NCBI GenBank assembly: GCA_000231825.2
Contig: JH720322.1
Span: 372,001 to 436,000, forward strand
Reading direction: 5' to 3'
Source of the DNA: Tetrahymena elliotti 4EA
Lineage: Eukaryota > Ciliophora > Oligohymenophorea > Hymenostomatida > Tetrahymenidae
DNA length: 64,000 nucleotides
Both the position numbers and the translations under genes were made by a program. Positions 1-12,500 of the stretch are shown piece by piece. Each line of letters begins with the position of its first letter. Positions within the stretch are counted from its first letter, which is position 1. A model generated the notes under the pieces. It searched no databases. It was not told where the DNA came from and was given only the letters and a program-made list of their open reading frames with translations.

Positions 1-697
1 TTGTAAAGGTAATTTTTGTATTTATATTTAATAATTTAAAGTAATTAATTACAAAAGGCTTCTCTTCATCAGTTTCGTACATGAACATTGCAAATGGTAG
101 TAAAAGGACTATAGTACCTAAAATAATTAACATAATTACATACCAAAAAGTAATCATATCAAATCCTGCATCATTTCTATTAATTATAAACAAAATTAAT
201 ATAATATTATTTACTTTTATATTGCTTAGTGTAATTTCGAACTCAAAACTTTTTAAAAATATTTTTCATAAAACTTTCTTTTCATGTTTGATTATTGCTC
301 ATTTTTATTTTCATTTCAAATATATAAAAATTTTAATTACTATGAATTCGCAATGTCTAGAGGCAGCATGAGTACTTAAGCCCAGCATAAAGTCATTCCT
401 AATATCTTTATATAAAAAGCAATTATTTACTAATTTATTGAATAAATAAAAATGAATTTTTGTAAATTTCTTACAACTAACACTTTACAGTAGGTAGCAG
501 CTCCCCAACCCTTGTCATCCTCTTTTAATATTAATAAATAAATTTTGAATGATTAGGAGCACTAAATATTTATCTATGCTTAGTAAAATAAAGGAATCTA
601 TTAAATTACTGTGACAATATAATGCAAGAATGTAAAAGTTAGCTGCCAGCAAAAGTAAACTTAAAACTATTGTAACAGCAAGCAAAAAGAAATCCAT
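1..697 (-). CDS. LMBR1/LIMR-type multi-pass membrane protein, 5' part only
   Basis: Exons read 697-610, 521-475, 405-341 and 176-53; the next intron runs off the window, so the 3' part is missing. The start MDFFLLAVTIVLSLLLLAANF is the first ATG and opens directly into a membrane helix. Exon 2 gives HKDDKGWGAATYCK. Exon 3 gives ILGMTLCWAQVLMLPLDIAN, which carries the LLPLDVAN-like signature of the LMBR1/LIMR family. Exon 4 gives a third helix ending in PFAMFMYETDEEKP, matching the family's proline-phenylalanine plus acidic turn. Members are lipocalin-receptor or lysosomal cobalamin-transporter-like (LMBD1) membrane proteins. The membrane topology is seen directly; the substrate is unknown here. 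Standard-code reading finds only the first exon. Confidence 0.75.
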
Positions 698-1801
698 ATA
701 TCAATATTAAATGCTTCTATCTAAAAGGAGTTTATTTTAATTCTATTTCAAGTATTTCAGCTAGCTAGGTTAAAACTTTGATGCTTTTATTTTTTATAAA
801 ATTAGATATTTATTTTTCAGCTACAATTAGTATAATAATGCTTCTTTAATTTTTAATTTTTTTGCAAACACTACCAGTCAATCAATCAATTAAAACAATT
901 GAATTATTTTTAGTTTTTACTCTATTTATTAATGATATCTAATAAATAGGAAAAAGTATAAGCTTACTAAAATATTACCATCACTCTTTCTTTTTTTGCA
1001 AGTAAAAATACTATTAGTACCCTTAGTTACAGAAGACAATACTCACAAATCTGCAGATAAATTTTTCATGCCCATCAATCGATTTATCTTAAATTGATCA
1101 CAAATTTGATGAATTCCAATATTATTTTTTCTAAAAATTAAATTTTTACTTGTTTAATACAACAAAAAATAAAATCAAGAGTAACCAATTTAATTATTCG
1201 GCACACATTTAATTCCACATTTACCTTTAACTTTTTTCTTCAATTTTTATATTGTTCAAAGAATATTTCCCATCCAAAATATTTACAAAAAAATAATAAT
1301 CATCAATAAATTAATAAACATCCATTTAGATTTCTGATTTTCTGAGAATAAATGTTTTTTTTTTAATTAATTAAACTCTAAAATTGAATTAAATATTGGT
1401 TTTTTCTCTATGTCAGAGGAAATGATTTTTAATATTGAACATCGAGAATCTCTTTTTCATAAAAAATTTTTAAAGCAAAATATGTAAGTTTTAAGTAAAT
1501 TTACTAACACTATTATTTTTTTCATTTAATAGAAGAAATTTTTTTACAACATAAAACAAAACTCAAAACACAGAAATATTATTTGAGTTGTTGTTTTTAA
1601 TAAACAGATATATAATGAAAAAATAAATAAAAGAATTATTTTAAAGTTTGGTTAAGAAAATAAATATCTTATTTGCCAGTAATATAAAAATCAACAACAA
1701 AATTTTGTTTACTTTTTTTAATTTAATTAAATATTTACAATAGAGAACTTGATAAAATAAAATCTCTCATTTTCATTTCAAATGTAATTAAATTTAAATA
1801 A
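698..1801. other. Intergenic spacer
   Basis: AT-rich spacer between the 3' end of the NDUFAF7-like gene and the start of the LMBR1-like gene. I see no coding exon, tRNA or repeat of note. The part next to 697 must hold the promoter of the LMBR1-like gene. Confidence 0.6.
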
Positions 1802-3184
1802 TCATTTATTTCTTTCAACATCTGTTACAAAGAAAGAGGTGTTTTCAAAATCTTCCTTCAATGGATTGTATCCACTCTTGGTTTCAGCCCACTTTTCCTT
1901 GCTATAAAGATCCATGAATTGGTAACTTTTTAAAGCCTTACCTTTTTTATTGCAAACTTGCTTGTATAAGTGAGTTAAAAGAGTGAAGTCAGTAGGAAAG
2001 AAAATATCAGCTTAGCCTCTTTATACCAAGTAAGTCGAGAAATCCTTTTTTTCATGAGATTTTGATAGTTTTTAAGAAACGATAGGAGCATTTATTCCCA
2101 TTTTAGCACTTTCCGCTGTTTTTAACATATCAAAATCTGCAAAAATGACATTATGGTTAGGAACGTTTTAATTAATATGTTTGAGTACTTTCAAGCAAAA
2201 AGTAGGGATAAACATGTTGTCTTTTGGCTATTTAAAAAACCATCGAATAATATTTTGCATTAATCCACCTTAAATATTCTTTTCCTCTTCTATGTGATCA
2301 AGTTTAGGTACAGTTTTCAAAAAGCCTATAAATTCTTATACTAAAGGGTCTTTAATATCAGTTAATACTTCCTTTAATCCTTCATTTCCATACTCATCAG
2401 TGAATTCAACTAAAGCTTACTTTTCCCAAATATCTTCTTAAGTATTTGTTTTCTTATATATTCTATCATGAGGCATATTATCTAAAACTTCTAAGAAAAG
2501 CAAGAAATAATGTTAATCACGATTTTAGGGTTTAAAGTTCATGAAATCGTCATTTACAAATTTTATTTATCCACGTTCTATAAGCTTGGAGTGATCTCTT
2601 GATAATTTTTCTAGAGCTTTCTTACACATTTAAGGAGAAATTTCTACAATGGTATATTCTAAATTTGCATAGTAACTTTATTCATAGTTTTTAAAATACA
2701 TTAAAATAGACTAAGCTGCACTTGCTTGACCAGCTCCTATTTCTACTATACGAATTTTATCATCAAAAGGTTTAGCTTAAGTATAGGAAGAGTTGTTCTT
2801 ACGAGATTACTGCTGTTCTTAATATTATATTTTCATTTTTTCTATACTTTATTACATATAGTTAGCTATTGACATTCCATAATAGGGCTTAAATATTTCA
2901 CTAGGAGTCAACCAAGCATTTTCAGGATAGTATTCGCTAAGTTAACGTTAGTATTCTTGGTAGCCAAGCAATTCCTTGAAATTGATTGGTTGCTTCATTT
3001 CTCCAATTTATAAATCATCTTTACAGAAGTAACCAGAATCTGAATTGTATAACCTATCATAAATAAAATCCCTAACTAAAAGAGGTGATTTAATGGTCTT
3101 TTTTGTAGAAAATTGATATTTAAAAAATGAAGTCTTTCTGAATGTAATAGCTGCAGTAGATTTAATTAAATTGAATCTGTTCAT
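1802..3184 (-). CDS. NDUFAF7: NDUFAF7/MidA-family protein arginine methyltransferase, complex I assembly factor
   Basis: Intronless, 460 residues, close to the usual length of about 440. The first ~30 residues are basic, hydroxylated and free of acidic residues (MNRFNLIKSTAAITFRK), as in a mitochondrial targeting sequence. The family start 'SPLLVRDFIYDRLYNSDSGYF' motif region follows, then the SAM-binding loop VEIGAGQASA at about residue 140, then VEISPQMCKKALEKL, and later the family signature LDNMPHDRIYKK. MidA/NDUFAF7 enzymes dimethylate an arginine of the complex I subunit NDUFS2 early in assembly. Gln is largely encoded by TAA/TAG, and TGA at 1802-1804 is the stop. The start is the first ATG of the open frame. 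Identity rests on motif order that I recognise, not on a search. Confidence 0.85.
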
Positions 3185-3873
3185 TTTGTTAAAAATAAAT
3201 AATTTATTTCTCTTTAAGATTGAATGAATGAATAAATAAATATCTTTTGCTTGTTATATTTTTTAATAGCCAAAATAGGTAAAAGATACTTCTATTTTAA
3301 TTTTTAATTGCTTGCTTTTATTTTTTAAATATCAAAATTATTTGTTCAATTATTTTAATTTTTCTATTTAATTCATATTCTTCACAAATATCTTTCAATT
3401 AAAATTTTAAATCAGCTAATTAAAATGTGATGATGGATATTAAATATTTTAATTTTTTTGATATTTATTTTTTTAAATATTAAATATAAAATTATCTTTG
3501 CTATTTGTGATATTTTTTTCTCAAAGCATATTGAAAAATATGGAAAACAAATCTTAAATGTCTGTTTTTATTCAATTTTTGACTCTATTAAATTTAAGTA
3601 TTTATAAACATTTCAAGTGATTTAATAAATAAAGTTGGAAATAGAGTCTTAAAAATAAAGAGAACTTAAAAGTTTTCAAATTTATTTCAAAATCTTTAAA
3701 AGCAAAATATAAATTTTTATTAAATTTTAATAAAATTTTAGGTTTGGTAATCAATACTGATAAAATAGATTTAATCAATTTATAAATTATTGGCTCAATC
3801 AATAAACTTTGTATTTTATATATTGAATTAATTAAATTAACACTCATAAACTCTAAGGAAAACAAGCTAAAAA
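3185..3873. other. Divergent intergenic region
   Basis: Shared upstream region of the NDUFAF7-like gene (-) and the Na+/H+ exchanger (+). It is very AT-rich, and short ORFs here are low-complexity and unconvincing. Confidence 0.5.
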
Positions 3874-6800
3874 ATGGGTGATAATGATCCAAAAGACGAT
3901 AATAAAGGAGTTGATGTAATAAATTACTTATGAATTGAAATACTTTATTCAAAAGGATGATAAATCATTTTTAGACTGTCTAAAATGCATTGTTCTACTT
4001 TATTAAACAGAATAAAAATTAGCTCAATTATGAATTTAAACAATATTATGACTAAAAAAAGGAAACAAGAGATATTTCAGCAGCTATTTTGTTCATGCTT
4101 TTCCTTCTTGTTGTGAATGAGTATATCTTAATAAAGTTAAATTTATTTAAAGAGAGGTTTCCCAAAATGGCAGTGTTATAAGGGTCAAGCTTAACTACTT
4201 TATTAGGTAATTACATAATGAAGATTTTAAAAATAGGATTTTTGGTAGAAATAGTTTTAAATAAGCAAAAAATATGGTTTTAGCAAAAAGAATAATTTTA
4301 TAATGATAGAATTTACTTTTAATTGAACATTTGTTATTGAAATTATCATTTTTAGGTATATTTTCAGGGATATTGCTTAATTTGACTGAAATCGTTGATA
4401 TTGTTAAAATAATCAGATAAGGATTTTCTGAATTCTTTTTGATTGTGCTTTTACCTCCTATACTTTATGAGTCTGCTATCAATATGGAAAGAGTAAAAAT
4501 ATATAAATAGCCATCATACTATTTCCTAATAATATTTAATTATCCAATAAACAGAAATATTTCTTCAAAAATTTTGGTAGCATATTAGGATATGCGGTTA
4601 TAGGTACTTCAATAGCTATATTAGCCACATCTTTATTGGTCTTTTTTGTAGGATGGATAGGAATTGCTACAGTAAACTTCAAAATTATTTTGTAAGCAAG
4701 AGAATCATTTCTAATAATATCAAAATAGGATTTATCATTAAGTGCTAGTTTTGCCTTCGGTGCTTTAATAAGTGCAACTGATCCAGTAGCAGTTCTAACA
4801 CTTTTTAAAGAAATGAATTGTGACTCAAATTTATTTGCATTGATTTTTGGAGAATCTATATTAAATGATGCTGTTTCGATCATCGTTTATAAGTAAAAAT
4901 TAAATTAAGTTATAAATAGAAAAAATAATTTTCCTTCTATAACATTTTTTATAATATTTGATCAGTACTACACTTCAGCTCAGAGGAGATACAGGAGATG
5001 GAATTATTTGGAAAGCAATGTATAATTTTTTATTGGTATTTGCAGGTTCAATAATCATTGGTCTATTGATCGGTATTTTGACTGCTTATGTAAAACTGAT
5101 CTTGTTGTTTAATTTGTAAACAAACAAAAACCTTTTTTTTTGATAATTGTTTACAGGTCTTAAAAAACAAAGAAAAGTCAGATGGGAATAGTTAAGATAA
5201 CACAGAATTAACTATTTTATTTTTGATTCCTTGGGTAAGCTATCTAATAGCTGAAGTAAAAAGATATTTCATTCAAAGAATAGACAAAAAATTAATCCTT
5301 CTATAAATAATAAATATTAAGGTACTAAAATTATCTGGTATTGTGAGTATAATGTTTTGTGGTATAGCGATGGCAAGGTATGCTTTACCAAATGTTTCAG
5401 AGAATTCAAGAAAAGTTAATAAAAAACTGTATAATACCCTTGCATACACTTTTGAAAATTTAGTATTTATATTCATAGGCATAGGATTAGTTAGCTTTGA
5501 CTTAGCATGGAAGTAAACCAATTTAAATTCTTTGAAAATAGAAAAAATAAAAAATTTGTAAAAAAAAAGGGAAATGGGAGCTTCGCTTTTCATTTTATCT
5601 TTCTTGATTATTAATCTTGCAAGATATTTCAATATAGAGGCAATTACTTATATGCTCAATAAATATCGCACAAAAAATAAAATTAACAAAACTTTTAGAT
5701 TTATCATGTGGTTCTCTGGTTTCAGAGGAGCAATGGCTTATGCTTTGTCTATGAAATCTATGGAATAATTTACAGAAAGCTACTATGGAAGAATAATGTT
5801 AACAATAACTCTCCTGTATGCAAATATAAATGTAGATAAAATATAATAATTTAAACATTAAATTAACTTTTAAATAAAATAACTAGATATTTATACATGC
5901 TACAGTTTTACTGCCAATTGCTACTAAATTAAAAATTTAACAGAAGTAACCATTTTTTAAATATTTTATAAATAATTTAAATTTTTACATCAATAATAAT
6001 AGCTTTGACATATTAGATGAATAAAATTAAAATTAAAACTCTTCTTAAGATTAAGTGGTTTATTAAGGATTTTGGAATAAGGTCAAAGAAATATGTGTTA
6101 TGTTTGATGAAAACTGTTTACAAAAATTGCTTTTAGTGTAAATTTACAAAAAAATATTGAAGATTTTTATTGATGTAATAAATAAATACTAAATAGAAAC
6201 GAATCAGATATTGATCAGAGCATGTCTTAAATGAGCCCGAGGTCATCCAAAAAAGGAGCGTAACATTTTTAAGATAAAAAAACAAGCTAAAAATAAAATT
6301 AGTGAAAAATTAATTTAAGGGAAAAAGAGGGCAAATAGCTATGATAATAAATCTAATAGCTAGTAGGACCTAGAAATGTAATTAAAAAGAAGAAACTCTC
6401 TCAAATTACAATTTTCTATTAATAATGCAAACAAAAAATTGATTGATCAAAAAAATTAAGAAGAAGAGTATGATTTTTAAAGCAATAGTCAAAACATAAA
6501 ATAAAGTTCAAGTAGTGATGATGGAAAATTTGAGTTCACCAAGGATAAAAACAATAAAATTAAATTAGAAGTCAAATCACAATCATTAACATAAATTGCA
6601 AATAATTAAAAATCTGCAAAAAGCGAACAAAATACACATGTAAGTTAATAGTAATATACTCAATAAAAAAAAAGTGATGAAGAGCTTCAAGAATAAACTG
6701 AAAACATAGCTAACAATTAATAAGAAAATAGTAATAACAAAGATGATGATGCTGATCCTAAAGATCATAATACTAATTAAGCCCTTAATAACTAAAAAGA

Positions 6801-6942
6801 TGAACCTAAAGATAATAGTCCTCATATCAATGATGACAATGAAATTTAACTTACAAAAGAGGAAGACCAGCCAGAAGATTAATTAAATTAGAAATAAAAT
6901 GAAGATTAAGCTTACAATAATTTCAGCCATTAAATTGAATGA
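3874..6942 (+). CDS. Na+/H+ exchanger, SLC9/CPA1 family
   Basis: Ten exons sum to 810 codons including stop: 3874-3909, 3975-4206, 4356-4492, 4555-4892, 4966-5089, 5157-5255, 5322-5831, 5887-6137, 6197-6259, 6303-6942. The membrane domain has the SLC9 landmarks [19 protein letters not shown] and [11 protein letters not shown]; the last holds the conserved acidic pair of the ion site. Further helices end in [13 protein letters not shown], another family signature. A hydrophilic tail of about 300 residues rich in Q, N, E and D follows. Such proteins exchange cytosolic H+ for Na+ or K+ at plasma or organelle membranes. Introns are AT-rich, mostly 55-75 nt, the shortest 43 nt (6260-6302). The first exon is less sure: its intron begins GTTGAT, and ATG 3957 could be the start instead. 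Confidence 0.85.
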
Positions 6943-7298
6943 ATTTTTAATTATATTTACTAACCTTTCATTACTTTATTTCATACTCGTTGTTTTAAAT
7001 AAAAAATTAAAATTTATTTATATACTTCTTCTTTAAAATTTCAAAGCTTTATTTCAAATACTTCATTTTATTATAATTTTAAATAATCAAATTTACAGTT
7101 AAAAAGATGTAATAACAAACTAAGAGTTATTAATATTTTAAAGCTTTTAAAATTACTTACTAAATTTAAAGAAGCTTTATCATAAATATTTACAGCTTCA
7201 ATTTTACTAATTTATTTAATTGATCTAAAATTATAAGAAAGTTATTCACACTTTTTTATCAATTTAATTTTAAAAAAAGTTTCAAAAAATTTTTTAAT
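6943..7298. other. Convergent intergenic spacer
   Basis: 3' flanks of the exchanger (+) and the small ORF (-). AT-rich; nothing else seen. Confidence 0.5.
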
Positions 7299-7610
7299 TC
7301 ATTTAACACATTTTTTAAAATTGAGTTATTTGTTTAAAGATAATTAATAAAAAACTTGGCACTTTTTTTAGGAAAGGGTTATAAATACGATATCCATCAG
7401 CAACGAGCTACTTACTTATAAAAATCTGGCTAAAGATAAATTAAGATTTACTGCATCATTAAAGTATATCAAGGCAATATGAATAGGATCTTTAATGCAT
7501 TCATCTTCAACTGAAGGCACACCATACCTCTTTCCTAAATATATTGCAGTAAAAAAAGCAACTACTACTAAACATTTTGATGTTAATAATTCCTTTCTAG
7601 TTGTTTCCAT
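7299..7610 (-). CDS. Small predicted membrane protein, family unknown
   Basis: Open frame from ATG 7610. It begins METTRKELLTSK, then has one hydrophobic helix (CLVVVAFFTAIYLG) and a polar segment with GVPSVEDECIKDP. The first 64 codons have protein-like composition. After residue 64 a strong 5' splice-like GTAAGTAG occurs, so the last 39 codons to the TGA at 7299-7301 may be partly intron or UTR. I do not recognise a family. One N-terminal transmembrane helix and small size would suit a mitochondrial or ER membrane subunit, but that is only inference. Confidence 0.4.
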
Positions 7611-8131
7611 TTTTTAATATCACTAACTAATATTTTCAATTTCTATTAAATAACAAAGGTCAAAAATTAAGAAAATAAATAATTCTTCTATTATATAATT
7701 GTAATCTAAATTTTCTTCTTTAATACTTTTTTATGGATAACTATAAATTATATTTAATTAAATCCCGAACATCATTAAAAAAACTCACATAAAAAATGAT
7801 TGAATATATTTAATGAATTAATTTTCTTCAGAAAAAAAATAGTCAAGACATTTATTAAATTTAGTTTTTAATTTCAAAAAATTTTGAACATCAATTTAAT
7901 CTGTTTAAGATTTAATATTAATTAAATTTATTTGCTCTAAATAAAAAAAAGGTATATTTTGATTAAGTTTAAATTTTTTATTATATTAGCTAACAGATTT
8001 ATTGAAAATAGATAGCTACCAATGAAGAGTTAAAAAAGATTATTTAATTTAAACATATTAAGAAGATTTTTAGTATTTATTAAAACAGTTTCAGTATTTG
8101 TGAAAAAATAAATTATGAACATTTTGTTAAA
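7611..8131. other. Intergenic spacer
   Basis: AT-rich spacer upstream of the small membrane ORF. No convincing exon or RNA gene seen. Confidence 0.4.
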
Positions 8132-8359
8132 TCAAACATTTATGTATGCTTGGATAGAATTCTTAATTTGAACATTGATCTTTGATTCACCTAGTTTATT
8201 TAGTATCTCTTCTGTGGATTTTCCATAATTGCCCCAGCTTTTATAAAAATAAGTTAAAGAAAGAAAAAATAAAAAATTTTACTTGTAAATTAAAAATTCC
8301 ATTTTGCTTATTGTTTCATTTTCTTTTTATTCTTAGCAAAATTATTTGAGATTGTCCAT
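8132..8359 (-). CDS. Small two-exon protein of 60 residues, unknown
   Basis: Exons 8359-8283 and 8237-8132 flank a 45-nt GT...AG intron; the total is 61 codons including TGA. The protein starts MDNLKQFCQEQKENETISK and continues with IYNWGNYGKSTEEILNKLGE. It is soluble, helical and of normal complexity, unlike chance ORFs here, which are K/N/I/F repeats. It lies 166 bp downstream of the Ras-like gene on the same strand. The alternative is that these are 3' exons of that gene, but I found no splice that joins the frames. Function unknown. Confidence 0.4.
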
Positions 8360-8525
8360 TTCTACTTTGTTTCTTACCCTATTTTTTTACTATTTTTAGA
8401 GCAAATATAAATTATTTAAAGAAATTACTTTAAGAAATCGAATTTTAATTAGAATTCATCTAAGCGTAGATGAGTCAGTTCTTCTGATAATTCACGTAAT
8501 AGATTGTTAGAAAAAACTGGCTTTT

Positions 8526-9470
8526 TCATTTTAGTGCTTTTAGATTAATATTTTTTTAATTTAAGTTAAAATAATAAGTTTTAATTTACATCATAGCATC
8601 TTTTGATATTTGGCTAAAGAAATTATTAATTGATTGCATGTTCGATAAAGAAACATCGGTATATTTTATATCTGGAATTAAATTTTAAAGATCAAAGATA
8701 TTAGCACTCTTTTTATTTTTAAAGTTGTTTGCTACCACATACACAGGCTTTTAATACTTAAATAAATGAACTTCATATAAATATTGCATCATTTCTGAGC
8801 CTATATCTTTTCTTGATGTATCATAAATAATGCAAATACCATCTGAATCACGTAAGTGATTTAGTCTTAGTTAATTAAACATAGGATTGCTATGCATGAC
8901 TTTCATAGTAAGATTAACTTTAGTTTGCTCATTTTAAAACTCAGTTAAATAGTATTTCATTCCTAGATTAAATTAACTTAAACTGCTTGATTGATTTTTA
9001 TTGTGATGCTTTTTTATATCTACCAATTCCTATCCTTCATTTAAGTTATTTTATAAAAAGTTTTCTACAATTGATTTTTTGCCTGATAGCTCATGACCTA
9101 TAACTGTTAAAGTGATATGAGTATTTTGTTTTAATTTAAGTTATTCAACTTTCTATTCAACAACTGACTGCCCTGAAATTTAGTAGGACATTTCTTTTAT
9201 TCTCCAGAATCTCATGAGTCTGTGTAAATTATGTGTTTATTCAGGATACTTTTAGCAACTTAATTTATCCAAAATAAACTTAATAAAATTATTTTTTTTT
9301 TAAATATTTACTTTTTAATATAGAAAGATATAAAAGGGCACATCATAATTTTTAGATACCCAAATTGATTGTTGCTTCCATTTATAAAATCTCCTTTTCT
9401 TTATTTTATTAATAAATAAATAAATTATTTATCTTAAAAGTGTATTTAAAATCTTTATTTTACTTAACAT
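8526..9470 (-). CDS. Degenerate Ras-like small GTPase domain protein
   Basis: Open frame of 314 codons from ATG 9470. A basic, aromatic N-terminal part of about 110 residues precedes a Ras-like fold: strand ITLTVIGHELSGKKS (P-loop position), an acidic/basic linker, DGICIIYDTSRKD, and VYVVANNFKNKK where NKxD would be. The P-loop has K where S/T is expected and the NKxD motif is lost, so GTP binding is doubtful. Miro-type second GTPase domains or other pseudoGTPases are possible relatives. Two in-frame intron-like stretches lie near the start (about 9396-9461 and 9282-9314). An alternative 3' splice (intron about 8536-8588) would replace the last codons with MKKPVFSNNLLRELSEEL and run further. 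Both ends are therefore provisional. Confidence 0.55.
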
Positions 9471-9538
9471 AAAAATCTAGTGTTTCAAGATATTTTTTAT
9501 TGCTCACATTGTTCTAAACCATAATTTTTATTTTGTTT

Positions 9539-12500
9539 TCAACATTGAATCTAAGATTTTTAAATAAATTTTTAATACTTTGAATTCTAAAATACTATTA
9601 TTTTTTACTTGGGGAAATTTTAAATTAAAGTTAAAGGTACAGAAACCCTTCTAAAATACTGAGTCATATTCTTGAGTAAAATTTTTATTTTATACTATCC
9701 CAGCTTTATGCTAGACAATTAAGGAAGCTATTCTGTTTAAAGTAAGCTGATTAGACCATTAATTATAGATAGTTTATTATTAGATAAATCTATAGAGGTT
9801 AAATTACTCAAAGACTAAGCATTATGACTTAGAAGCTTTAAGTCTTAACTTCTCAGTAAAGAGTTTTGTAAGATCAAGCTTTAGATACTGCTTAAATTGA
9901 TTGAAAAAGTAATAAAATTCATCTCATCTGGTCCTACTTAAAATGGTGTTAAGTTAATAGATTATTATGTCTTAATTAGATTTGAATCTTAAAGGAAGTT
10001 TTAAAGATCTTCTAGATACTACATCTTAAATAAACTATTAGATTAATTATTAAACTTTTTGTTTAATTCATTATTTAAATGATTTTCTTATATATCCGAG
10101 GATGAAACTGCCTAAATAGTATCAATAAGTTTTTGCTGAGATGATGAAGAAGGGAGAATTGAAGGCTCCTAATACTGTTATTATTGTAAAAGCTACTTTT
10201 TTTTATTTTCTAACTCTTGTTTATTTTCTTTTTCAGCTTAAATTAGATTATCTTTATAATCATCTGTAGAGACGCTTAATGAAATAAATGATGAAATGTC
10301 TACTTATTCTATTTAGTTTTATTCATTATAGAAAGAAGTAAAAGATTATCCATGAATGCTCAAGCTCTCTAAAATCTATTCTTTAATAAACTTATTCTCC
10401 AGACTCTTATAAATTTCAGATCTGAAGTCTTCAATAATTTATTGCACAGTTCCATTATTAGGCTTTGTTCTTTTATACTAGTCAGGACCTAAAAATTCAT
10501 AGTCACTCTCAAGGATAAAAGCCTTTGATAAATGGAAATTAATAACAAATTATATTTTTTTATTATTATCAATATTCTTCAAAAGCAAAATTATTTTAGA
10601 TATTTCTGTCGAATCTTGGCAGTAAATTGTTATTCTTTTCAAGTATCTTGATAGATTAATAGAAGTTATCACATCTGAAGCTATCTACTTAGCATCAAAT
10701 CTAATACTTTGAGCACTTGGATTGGATTTTAAGAAATCCTAATAAAAATAAAAGTATGAAGCAAATAACAAAATAAAAATAATAATTTACACTAATATTA
10801 GTACTTGTAATAGATTTGCAGCTCATGATTGAAATTTCAATGTGTGATATGATATTTTTAGGAAGAGTTATTGAAGAGCTAGAGTTACAATTTATTAATC
10901 TTAAATTTCTAAAATTTTGTGTTTGTAAGATATAATTTAAACCTTTGTAAGTAATTTTCTGCTACCTCCTTAAATAAATTTTTTCAAGAGAAGGCATATT
11001 GGATTTTGCCATATTTTCTAAAACCGAATCATTAATATAAGAATCATCTAACACTAACTTTTCTAAAAATATCAGATAATTCATATTTGAAGCCAGCTTT
11101 TTAAAAGCTGATATATTTGAATCTGTAAATAAGTTCTTATTAAAATTCTTCTTAAGCATTCCTCCAATATTCAATTTAACTATATTCTAATATAATAAAT
11201 ATATTTTAGATATTTAAATGAATTCAAAGCTAAGTAGCAAGCAACTCAATTAAATTTAAGATAATTTTTAAAAAAATAAAAAACTTTTAATTTCTATTTT
11301 TCATTCCAAAATAGAAAAAAAAAAAATAATTCAATGAAATAATTTTAGAAGATTAATTTACTTTGAATTTTGAAATTCTTTCAGATAGTTAAACAACAGA
11401 TACATCATTTATTCCTGCTACTTCATCCATTGATAAATTTCTAAGCGTAGAGAGGTAAGGAGATTCAAAGAATTTAGAAAAGATTCCTTAATCTACATAG
11501 GTTTCATCCAAGACTAAGGTAGTAATTCTTCTAAAATTTTCACAATTAATCAGAATACCTAAAAATGAATTAGGAGCACTAGATTTGCAGTTAGTTAAAA
11601 TAATTGTCTTTAAATTAGTAAAATAACCTGTAGAATTACTTATGGTTTTATTTAATTCATAATCATTATAATCTAACTTAGTAGAGTTTGATATGTCTAA
11701 AACTTCTAAATTTTAACAAAATTGACTACAGAGATATTTAATCAAGAAAATAATTTTTTCTTCTGTATCTAATGCAAAGGTTAAATATTTAACATTTTTT
11801 AGCTTTTCAATAAATTATTGAGGATTTTATATAAATTTAGTATCTATGTTATTCATGTTGATAAGTTAGATATTATTTATTATTTAATTGACTTGCTCAA
11901 ATACTTTAGCATCCATTATGTAATTACAGTTTAATTTAACTATTTTTTTATTATCTCCTGCTAAAACTACATTAGGAAGTTCTATTTATAGTTTATTTTG
12001 ATCTTACCAAGAACTTATCTAAAAAAGATTCCTATTTTAAAATGATTTAAACCTAAATTTATTTTTAAAATAATTAATGATTTTACGTTATTGTAACTTC
12101 CTGTAATGTCTTTGATTTAATCAACCATTACTTAAATATAAAGTTAAAGCAATCACCTTCTATAATTGTGCTGTTTTGACACTTTAACTCAGCTTTCATG
12201 TAAGGAAAACCTTGAATAAAGAACCCGTTAAATACATAAAACTAAAATATTTATATTGAGCATTAATCTATTGGCTTCCTCAAGATATCTACAGTACCTT
12301 CAAATATCTTTTAGCCTTTCTTTGTTATAATGGCATTATTATCTATGTCCTAAGTCTATTGAATAGGCTTAAAAGGATAATTTAATATTTTTATGTTACT
12401 ATCTTAATCAAGTTAAAATGTAGGAGGAAATTCATTAATGTATGGATAAATTATATCTCTCATTAATAAGCCTGATTTTTAACATATCATAGCTAATTTA

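Noticed and set aside
81..371. 96-residue ORF on + strand
   Set aside because: Antisense to exons and introns of the LMBR1-like gene, whose - strand reading has family motifs.
4536..4883. 115-residue ORF on - strand
   Set aside because: Antisense shadow of the Na+/H+ exchanger exon with the ATDPVAVL motif.
6586..6825. 79-residue hydrophobic ORF on - strand
   Set aside because: Antisense to the polar N/D/K-rich tail of the exchanger.
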